A DNA stretch of 64,000 nt, from positions 62,001 to 126,000 of the forward strand of contig JBKBSO010000002.1 of NCBI GenBank assembly GCA_046291695.1, in the 5' to 3' direction. Numbering within the stretch: position 1 is the first letter of the stretch; each line of letters starts with the position of its first letter. The DNA comes from PNNG01 sp046291695. GTDB lineage: Bacteria; Bacteroidota; Bacteroidia; UBA7662. The notes below the pieces were generated by a model. The model had not been told where the DNA came from and did not search any database. It saw nothing but the letters and a program-made list of their open reading frames with translations. Made by a program: the position numbers and the translations under genes. Shown piece after piece: positions 10,701 to 18,300 of this stretch.

Positions 10701-11221
10701 GCATCATCGCCTACTTGCAGATTCAATGGGCCACTGGGCTGTGTGGTAATCTCCGGTCCGGTTACGGCTATCCCACCGCTAGTAAAGCCAGCAGAAATTG
10801 GATCACCATTAATGTCGGCAATTTCACAATTTCCAGGGGTAGCCAAATCCCAATTCAAGGGAGAAGCTCCACTCACCACGAAGCGAATGCTGAACAAATC
10901 ACCAGCTGCTAAATTGATAGGATTTACCGAAAACCAAGAGGCCATTACCTTACCCCCGGTGGCATTTACCAGCAAACCGTTGCTGATTTGAGCAGATGCC
11001 CCGGTAAAACCATCAAAAATGAGGTTTTGGGTGTTGTACTCAAGCGCTAATGATATTGCAGCTACGCCATTGGTACCGGTCGATTGAACAGGCACCAAAA
11101 TCGTATCACCGGCACAAGCGGCCGTGTTTCCAACGCTGACTACAATGTTTGGCTGAGCATGTACGAACTGAAAGCTGCAAGCAAGAAGCAGCAGCAACCA
11201 TAGTCTTTTCATGTCTTTCAT
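4763..11221 (-). CDS. 2152-aa T9SS protein: six cohesin-like modules, dockerin-like module, sorting domain
   Basis: A signal peptide (residues 1-22, ending VHAQ) precedes six alternating cohesin-like plus Ig-like pairs. The pairs start near residues 24, 257, 483, 712, 943 and 1172. Conserved features include CAGDTI, WFSVNPINL and the LATPGNCEIADINGDP stretch. Residues ~1310-1740 hold PKD/Ig modules like those of the downstream gene. A carboxypeptidase-regulatory-like domain comes next, then a dockerin-like module near 1857 (DVNNDGAINSTDAL, a good calcium loop; the first loop is degenerate), another cohesin-like domain (~1944-2047) and a T9SS tail from ~2068 (NYPNPARD, final KMIIQK-like end). 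The start could also be the Met three codons in. It lies 13 bp after the 348-aa gene, suggesting an operon. A surface scaffold role is inferred. Confidence 0.88.
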   Translation of the reverse strand: MKDMKRLWLLLLLACSFQFVHAQPNIVVSVGNTAACAGDTILVPVQSTGTNGVAAISLALEYNTQNLIFDGFTGASAQISNGLLVNATGGKVMASWFSVNPINLAAGDLFSIRFVVSGASPLNWDLATPGNCEIADINGDPISAGFTSGGIAVTGPEITTQPSGPLNLQVGDDANLTVSATGALAYQWQQLIGGNWTNLTSGAIFNAVDQATLGIFNVPLSLNGAEIRVLVFGNCPQPVASNSVTINVTGGSTGAVISIPANVTACAGDTILVPVSSNAINGVAAISLALNYNDQNLIYDGFEGAATNISSSLLVNATGGKVLASWFSVNPINLTGGQLFAIRFIVNGASSLNWDLATPGNCEIADINGDPIPTTFNGGNLNVQGGQITAQPSGNTSITEGGSTNFTVGVSGATAVQWEMNVFGLWADVVDDANFSGATTTTLQINNAPLNFDGLMFRLRILSNCQNTVRSNSITLNVSPASTAASITAGSASGCIGDTILIPISSSVINGVAAISLALNYDTTALMYDGFVGAAANISNALLVNASGGKVLASWFSVNPINLTGGQLFAIRFIVNGASSLNWDLATPGNCEIADINGDPLQVSFNNGNTNLSGGQITQQPSGNNQIQQGGSTSFTAAASNAVSYRWQALVNGAYVDLFDDNVFSGTGTPTIQINNPPLTFNTAFRVKVDVGCASPVFSNSITLFITALPGADIITYLSAGPACSGDTLSVDVKVDNFSNVAAASLVLNFNPQAMQFVDASFINPALGSNVFINANPSNLNFAWFDLQPLSLANGTNLVTYRFVVNNNASLNWDTLTPGNCEYADLNGDVLSATFQGTTIQVQQGVNITAQPQPQTVANGDTAMFAIQASGVAAFQWQRLVGGSWTNLQDDNIYSGTQSAMLQVVASPMLSGSVYRVKLTGSCGGQEVFSTQANLTVASSTQTITASVGNFTACVNETITVPVEVTNFNDVSAFSLTLAYDTTVLMFSGFSANTAVQNSLIVNAIGTEVRASWFAINPVTIGSATLLNLQFTARVTGQSSLTWDIATQGANEFADFNGDVILANFINGSIDVNAAPPAITQQPVSQTVLEGSSASFTVSATGATNYQWQTLSGSQWVNLTAQAPYSGVDSSTLTITNTPLSLNGAQYRVIVGGLCAPNATSNAVGLQVDPDVNVIEFNLGDFTVCQGSTLSIPVNVANFDNVATFSIRILYDQTQLNYTGLSNVAAPFQVGLASGAINGRLSLSWFSINPANIGTATMFNINFTANGNSTLIWDTVSAGSGTVGDLLGNQYPRFFTNGSVNVNPSPSINFPAFGSLCLTASPINLSASPAGGSFSGTGVSQGMFDPAAAGLGTHTISYTYTDSLGCSNTATRSITVLPTPNGSAGADQTICLGSSATLLASGGSAYLWNTGATTASITVTPTQTTSYWVTISNSSGCSITDTVVVNIYNDPNMSAGPDVNICAGGSIQLQASGALQYFWTPSTGLSATNIANPVASPAVTTTYIVAGLTGSGCVSLDTITVNVNPRPTIDAGADQVVCNGAAVQLQASGGQSYSWAPATGLSATNIANPMANPTVTTVYTVTGTDSLGCTNTDTVVVLVPVLNPGSNRTICRGGSTTMNARVTGLRGATGTSFSWSPATGLSATNIPNPVASPTQTTIYTVTATTASGCVLTGTVAVVVNPTPVVDAGLSLSIAPGSSVNLNASATGGLQPYSISWSPSTGLSSTTVLNPVASPLVTTTYYLTVGGSNGCSETDSITITVDSTLLGKNISGKLVYDNPLLTPLSNGSVVLNFATGANVGSVNVDGAGNFLFQDLSDSSYALSGTTGLAWGGVTSADALIINNYFADPTVLSGLKIDAADVNNDGAINSTDALFTLQRSINAITSFPAGDWVYSQDTLVLAGVDLLQNVRALCVGDVNASYNPGARLSPRMLLAQGPKTGMPARGDVQVPLYVEEAIAIGSFQMELVLQPGDKLLGAKLAGTNEDVLFTQFGNVVRLGWFTRSAALALAADEMLVQLNIRTHGFGSTGLPFEITGLSEATDKHAHLYEQVVLRSPVWTPSVTMAEIGLRNYPNPARDYTTIIYSLPEDGEVKLSIHDMTGRLIDMPVDAFRIGGQHELVWDANALAAGMYFIRLEHHTGNGMATRNERMIIQK
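7650..11200 (-). repeat. ~685-bp module repeats inside the cohesin-like gene
   Basis: The cohesin-like plus Ig-like module pair recurs about every 685-690 bp, six times. Two neighbouring copies are nearly identical over about 140 bp: 9420-9560 and 10105-10245 (plus coordinates) share long exact stretches around the segment encoding GNCEIADINGDP and FAIRFIVNGASSLNWDL. Other copies are recognisable mainly at protein level. This points to recent duplication or gene conversion between modules 2 and 3. Confidence 0.8.
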
Positions 11222-11234
11222 AGATTAGTTTGGT

Positions 11235-12281
11235 TCAAGATGGTGATTTTATTAGAAATACGCGTCCTTTTTTATCGGAAATTTTCCAAAAAAGAAGATA
11301 ATTACCCACTGGCACGGATGTTTCTGGACGCCAGCAAAGGCGATTGCCCTCTAAGAGCAATTCAGATTCCATAACACGTTGGCCATAAAAATTATAAAGT
11401 TCAAGCTGTACCCGCTGACCGTTCAACCCTTCGGCTGATTCCAAACAAATAAACTCGGAAAATGGGTTAGGGTACGCCTTCCATGGCAGCCAATCGCCAT
11501 GATTGTTCAATGAAGTAGAAGGTTCAAAAGCAATTCTTCCTGGCGTGGTCCAAAGGGTATCGGCACCCGAAACTCCGCCTACTCGCCACCAAAGCAACGA
11601 ATCGCCCTGATTGGGCTGCATATTAGGGAATACAAAACGATGGGGCCTGATGATACCACCAACCGTTTGCAATTGAACACTGAAGGCTGAATCTCTCGCC
11701 TGCTGAAAAACATAGCTGTCTAAGCAACTGCCTGCGCTATAAAAAATGCTGACTTCGGTTTCGTTGGTGTAATTCAATTGCAAAGCCGTTTGAACCACGG
11801 GCCCGCTCACAGCCATACGCTCCACGGTAGCATTGTTGAATTGCAAACTCAAGGGCTGACCCTGCAAATTGGTAACTTCAACATTGCCAGGGGTTTGTAC
11901 ATCAAAAGACAGGGTGCAAACCGCAGGCTGCAAAGCTATCCATTTGATTACGAGCATGGTATCGGCAGGCAAACTCACCGGATTAAGCGAAAACCAAGCT
12001 ACAATAAACTGCCCTTGGTTGGCAGTGTTGAGCGCACTACCAATTGCCGGATGCATACTCCTCACCCCATCGAATTGCAACTTTGTGGTGTCGTAATTGA
12101 TTTTTAACGAAATAGAAGCCGCCCCCATAAGTTGATCGGCATAAAGCGGGCTCTCGAGCACACTGCCACAGGATGAAGCAGAAATAAGCGATAAACTTTG
12201 TGCCCACAATCCATTAAAGCCGCCAAACAGTATTAATGCTGCAATAATGTACTTTCTTAAATCAGGTTTTAGGTTGGCCAT
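11235..12281 (-). CDS. Small secreted cohesin-like protein with T9SS sorting domain
   Basis: I chose the ATG at 12281 (348 aa, MANLKPDLRKYI...), because the longer frame would begin inside the terminator of the preceding gene. The N-terminus is a signal peptide (IIAALILFGGFNGLWAQ). One cohesin-like module follows, with the same landmarks as in the 2152-aa neighbour: a YDTTKLQFDGV strand, a WFSLNPVSL strand and a QTPGNVEVTNLQGQP turn. The C-terminus has the T9SS tail (AYPNPF, a FYGQRV strand, then a glycine-containing last strand). There is no catalytic signature. It is a single-module relative of the scaffold-like gene 13 bp downstream and may be secreted together with it. Function unknown. 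Confidence 0.82.
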   Translation of the reverse strand: MANLKPDLRKYIIAALILFGGFNGLWAQSLSLISASSCGSVLESPLYADQLMGAASISLKINYDTTKLQFDGVRSMHPAIGSALNTANQGQFIVAWFSLNPVSLPADTMLVIKWIALQPAVCTLSFDVQTPGNVEVTNLQGQPLSLQFNNATVERMAVSGPVVQTALQLNYTNETEVSIFYSAGSCLDSYVFQQARDSAFSVQLQTVGGIIRPHRFVFPNMQPNQGDSLLWWRVGGVSGADTLWTTPGRIAFEPSTSLNNHGDWLPWKAYPNPFSEFICLESAEGLNGQRVQLELYNFYGQRVMESELLLEGNRLCWRPETSVPVGNYLLFWKISDKKGRVFLIKSPS

Positions 12282-12293
12282 CAGGGGTAAAGA

Positions 12294-12325
12294 TAAAAAA
12301 CCCCCGCATTCCAACAATGCGGGGG
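12294..12325 (-). terminator. Rho-independent terminator of the subtilase gene
   Basis: Perfect 10-bp stem (CCCCCGCATT / AATGCGGGGG) with a 5-nt loop, followed on the minus strand by TTTTTT. It begins 11 bp after the subtilase stop and ends 13 bp before the next start codon, so expression of the 348-aa gene and those after it must depend on read-through or on a promoter I could not identify. Confidence 0.85.
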
Positions 12326-12335
12326 ACATTAAGCC

Positions 12336-15300
12336 TTAGTAAACCATGATCCGAATGATGGCCTGCTCCTGCCAATTGGCACCAACTGCCTGCAATTCAC
12401 AGAAATATACACCACTCTTCAAAGAAGCGCCTTCAAATAACTCCTGGTGTTTACCAGCCTGTAGCTCACCCAAATTGAGCAGCGCAACCAGTCGACCAGA
12501 GGCATCCGAAACGCGGACTTTCACTTGGGCAGCCTGTGGCAAATCAAAACGCAACATGGTTTCACCACGGAATGGGTTCGGATAATTGCTCAAAGCAAGC
12601 ATTCCCGAACTCGTTTGGTCCTTCGGGCTAATGCGGGTGGGCACCTGCAATACCGCATCGGCAATGGGCTGGGCCTCTACGTCAGCAAGCTGACTGCCTT
12701 CACCTACCACAAGCATCAGATCGGTAACCTTACCGAATACCAAAGCTTCGAGTTCCATGATTACCTGATCGTTGGTAACCACCCAACCGGTCAAATCGAA
12801 CCAAGCCAAATGAATACCCTGCTCATCTATATACACTTCTACATTTTCTGCATGAGCAGCATCCGTAAGGCGGAGGTTCAACGGCTGCATCTGAGCGGGA
12901 TCGTACTGCAAGCGCAGCGAAATGGCACCCAAATGCGCTCCGGTTGGTATGCTCAAGGGTATGCGCATCAGTTCGCCAGCCAGATGAATGGCTTCACCAC
13001 CTTGCTCCAACCTTATTTCGGGCTGCATACGTACATTGGCCGGGTTAAATGAAGCATCAATATCCCCTACAACCAAGCCCTGCATTTGTAACTGGGTCGA
13101 CTGTGAAGGCTGTACATTCACTGTTTTTTCCTCAAAAATCCAGTTACCCGCTATAAAACCATTGGCACCACTCTGGGCGGCACTCACGCCTAACCAAGTA
13201 GCTACAGGAGGATTTAGGGTAGGATACAGGAAAATATCATTGCCATTTCCATCCTTCTGTTCAGCACATGGCGTACTGCTACCACACGGACCGCTTTCGC
13301 GGAATACCATGCCAATAGACTCGATGGTGCTGCCACTTGGTAATGGACCGTTTGGCGCTTGACTGTAATACGACAATGGATTCATGGCCAGGCTCCAGCG
13401 ATTTGCACCAGCCGCAGTCATACCACCCGGGCTGTTCGGATCGCCCCAGTTGCCTACCACATATTGCCAGGTGAAATTCGGATCGATAGCGGCGCCAGAG
13501 TGCATGTGCACGCTTGACAGACCAGCCAGGTTTCCACCATTTAGCGCATCGAAATAAATACGCAAGCTGAACGGATTGTTCAAAATGCCAGTAAAGCGCT
13601 GGGCTATTTGCAAGGCATCTACGCTGTTGATAATGCTATTGGCGTTTACATCAGCCGCCTGCAAGCGCAATCCACTCAAGGGCTGCAATCCGGTAAAGTG
13701 ACGAGCCGCACGCAAGGCATCGGTTGCATTGATACCGCCAGTGGTTTTGCTCGTGGCCGCGCGCAACACATAATTACCCGGATTTACCTGATTAAAGCTA
13801 AATAGACCATTGGCATCCGTCATGGTGTTATCCACCATGGTTTGGGTAGACTGGTCGTACAAAATCACATAGCTGTTGTTCATGGGCGTGCCCGAAATAT
13901 TGTTGTAGCTCAGTTGACCCATAATGCTGCCCGAGGGCGTACTACCGCCAAACACATTGCTGTTCCATTTCCAAATACCTTGCTGTCCATTGAGCCCACT
14001 CAAGCCACCCGACCAGCCTACAGTAGGACTGATGAATTTTACTGCCGAATGGAACATGCCATCAATATTTTCCCAGCCATTATTTCCCCAAAATGCAGAA
14101 CCATTTGGACCGGTAATTAAGAGCACATCGCCACCCAGGGCACCAGGTACCACCGTCATGCCGGTTATCGCACCCAAACCGCCATAAGGCCGTGGAACTG
14201 GGTTCCAGCTAAATCCACCATCCCCGGTTTCATACAAGCGCTGCTCTGCAATGCTGTAAATCACACCATCTTGGTCGTTGGCAAAGGCAATTCGACTTTG
14301 ACCCACCGAAGGCGAGCTAGAAACCATCCAGCCCATGCCCATATTGGAGCTGCTGAACACACGCCCCATATTGGTGCCAAAGAAAATCCGGCCCGAAGGA
14401 ACCACTGCATAATCAGCCGTCAATCCGGATTCATCCGGCATGGGGGTAGGTAAATTTACTGGAGTCCAGCTGTTACCGCCATTCATGGTTCTGAAAATTC
14501 TCCATAAGCCATTTACTGGATCTCCCATGCTGATGCCCGTATTGGCATCCCAGAAATGGGTCCAGTTGGGAAAATCGTTCTGATCGCCATACACATTCAA
14601 GCGCACCCAGCTTGTTCCCCCATTGGTGGTTTTGTACACCCCATGCCGGGTTGGATCTCCAAAGAGGGTTACGTAAGCCGTTTGATCATCTTGAGCAAAA
14701 ATGTGCGAAGTACCCAAACCATCGGTATTCGGAATTTGAGCTGCCTGCCACGTATTTCCTCCATCGGTAGTGCGGTAGTACCACACATTAAAGTTGATAC
14801 CATCGCTTCTTCCTTCGAGCGCCCAAGCCACCTGATCGCTAACCGGAGCGGTATTGATAATCGTTATGTTTTCGATGGGCTGGTTCAGGTTTTGCAATAC
14901 CCACGGACTTTGCTGGAAAGCACTTTGCGAAACAGGGAAAAACCCTGATCGAAAACCACAATTGACGCCTATGGCCTCGAGGTAATAATCACCAGTTTGA
15001 TTTACCATCAAATTAGGCCCATTCGCCCCTGGAATTGGCTGCTCATCCTTAAACCATTGGTAGCTGGTACCTGCCGAAGCACCCGCGCCATAATTCAATA
15101 CGGCCGCTTGTCCGGAATTTAGCCAGCTGGCCAAATTGTGTCCGGTTTCATACGACACCACCAAAACCGGGATGCTTACCGAATCTACGGTGCCTCCCGG
15201 TACAGCACCCAGGGTAGGTATAATCACGTTCGGCTGGTTATTTGCTACAATAACCGCAATGGCCCCCGCCTGTTGAGCCAACAAAGCTTTATCGCTAAAG

Positions 15301-18300
15301 GCACAAGCACCTCTAAAAATCAAGGCAACTTTACCCTGTAACGAAGTGGGATTAACGGGTGGGCTACACAAGAACGAATCGGCAACACTGCCATCGCGCG
15401 CTACCACCAAATCGCCATTAAAATGAGCAGCGGATCCGGTAGGTACATTAATCCAACCGTTTTGAGCAAACACGAGCTGATATGGAATATCCATGGTATC
15501 AGCTGCGGCAAATAAGCGCAAACGACCAGCAGGAGCAGATTCCAATAAGGTATTAATCGTTTGCCCTGGACCATAGTTTAAAGGACCCTGAGCGGTTACA
15601 ATGGCCCGATCGGGAACCTGGGTAGTAACCATGATGCTGTTGGTTTGGGCTACACATCCATTGGCGTAAAAAATTCGGGCTGTAAACTCGCCTTCGGTAC
15701 GCGCTTCTATTGAATACTGCCCCATGGCCGCCGGTATTGGCAAGCCCTCTACAAACCACTCAATGCCTACTGTCTGCCCGGCCGGCAGGGCATCCAGCAT
15801 TACCGTTTGGCCCAAACACAAATTTGTATTGCCAGCAGCAACCAATTGTGCTGTGCAATTGGATGTGTCGGGACTGGTGATGGCCGAAATAGCAAATACC
15901 GTTTGTGGGCCAAAAGCTTCGGGAATCCAATTGTTGCTAAACACAGCAGAAACCGGATTTCCGGTGAAATTGCGGGTTTCTGTATAATTCGTAGCCGGGT
16001 CGGTAACTGCAAATACAGCAAACTCAGCCCCCGAATAATTCACGGCTAGTAAATAACGACCGCCACCAGGCAAACTCACGCCAGGTTGACCGTTTTGATC
16101 AAATACCTGCGCAACTTGCTGCTGAGAAATCAGATTCGCTGGATATACATAACTTCCTGAACCCAACAACTGCATTTCGCCAACATCTATAATGCCATCA
16201 TTATTGGCATCCTGCCAGTGCCATACTTCTGCGTTTATGGTTTCACCGGTTAAGTCAACCCCTGGATTTACCGTAAACATAAACCGAATGGCATCAATTT
16301 TAATTGCGCCTGCATTGGGAATACTTAACCAATTACCAACCGTGTAAGGCCCGGTAGCCGAAGGCCGGTTACCAGCACCAATAGGCACCATGTTATTGTT
16401 TACGTCTAGGCTTGTGCGGGCAATTACATCCTGGGTAACACGGAAAGTCCGTTGAGCAAAATTATCGAAAGGAATATCGTCGCCATTCGCAGTGGTTACC
16501 TGGTATTGCACCGTATAGGTGCCTTGTGCGCTACCTCCAAAATCGAGGGCTGGCGTGCTCAACACAATACTGCTGTCCGGTGCAATACCAGCACCACTTG
16601 CACTTTGGTTGTACACCATCACCGGATTACCACCTGCTGCAGGCTCAAACATTACCTGAATGTTGAGCTGAACATTGCTCACCTGGCCAAAACCCACATT
16701 GGTAATCCGAGCACCCATTGGTGCGGTATAATCACCGGAGTTTTGCAAGGCTGCCTGAGGCAAAGCGGTGTAATCCGGGCCAATTAAACCAGCTTGATTA
16801 ATACCAATATCGTTAGCAGCCACGCCACGCTTATTGCCCATACGCATTACCAAGGTACCTGCATTCATATGCGGACGCAGGGCTGCACCTTCAACATCCG
16901 ACACCATCATCACAGGAATAGTCACACCAAAACCGAGTGCGCCACCCCCCATGGTAATGGTACCCGGCTGGTTGTTGATGATGAGGACCCCTACCGCACC
17001 GGCTTGTTGTGCCTCAAAGGCCTTTGTGCCAAACTCGCAAGCACCACGGTACAAGGCCACAATTTTACCCCGCATGGCAGCCGAGTTCAATAAGGGGCCT
17101 TCGCAACCCAGTGAGTCAGTAACTGGCCCTCTTCCCAATACTACCGGAGCTGTAACCGTAAGGCTGTCGAGGCTATACCCCCAAGTTGGTGGCAAGTGTC
17201 CTATTCCGGCCGAAGTGTAATAGCCAGCCATTGACAATGGCTCTACCGCTTCTAAAATGATTGTTGACGTTTGGGCTCCTGGAAGAATGTGTGTGCGGAA
17301 TTCTATTTCATTCGCATATTGCGTTTGCCCAGTATTGTCGGTAACATAAGCCCGTGCATAATAATTGGTAGCCGGCATCAGGTTACTGAGTCGTGCTACT
17401 AATTCATTGGCTCCTGGCGTGTTATCTACGGCAACGCTATTGGCCAGGGTGGGCGACGGACTGGTACCATATACCACACCCATCTGAAAACCACCCAAGC
17501 TACCGCTGATGCCATGGCTGGCCGCTATCACCGCCGTGCTAGCTCCTCGGCTTCGTACGGGCAAGGTGGCAAAGCTACCTCCACCCTGTGGTGCAGCCGT
17601 ACCGTTCATCCTTATCCGGAAAGCGTTTCCGTTGTTGTACCAGTTCCCCAAGCCAGGCAAGAATATCCAACTTGCATCTACATGCTGTGGTACAGCAATG
17701 TCGTCTAACACATTAAGTACCGAGGCACCGCCATTGGTGTAGGCTTCAACCACCAACAGATAACTGCCTGCCGGCAAAATACTGCCCGCCGGGAAGCTCA
17801 GACTTACCGAACCATTCGAAATATCCGTTGCGGTAAGGATGTAGCTGGCGGTGCTTAACACCGGCTGAGCCAGGTTGAGGTCGTCGAAAATTTTGAAAGA
17901 AATTTCAGTGCCAGCAGTGCTGTTGGCTGCCATAAACAGGCTAGCACTACTTACGCGCATGCCATTGCCCTGTATGCGGTATCGGCTGCCCAAACGCATG
18001 CCATCCTGACTACCAAACTGCGGCCAACCATTGGTACCCAACGCTCCGTAAACTCCCGAAGCACGGTCAACAGCATAAACAGTATCACTCACTTGCCAAC
18101 TCCTGCTGGCCTGCCCATTGGCCGGATTGGCATCGTTCGGATTGCCAAATACAGCAAACTGGGCGGTATAACTACCTACCTGCCCTCCACTAAAGGTAGG
18201 GTTCGTAATGTCGAGGTACTGCGAACTGGCCGGCGCCAATGGTCCGGGTAAAGTTGCCCCTTCAGTCCAAATGTTCGAACCATTGTATAATACATTTACA

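Noticed and set aside
5173..11000. Plus-strand open frames opposite the cohesin-like gene
   Set aside because: They are antisense shadows of the repeats. Several share sequence only because they overlap the duplicated modules.
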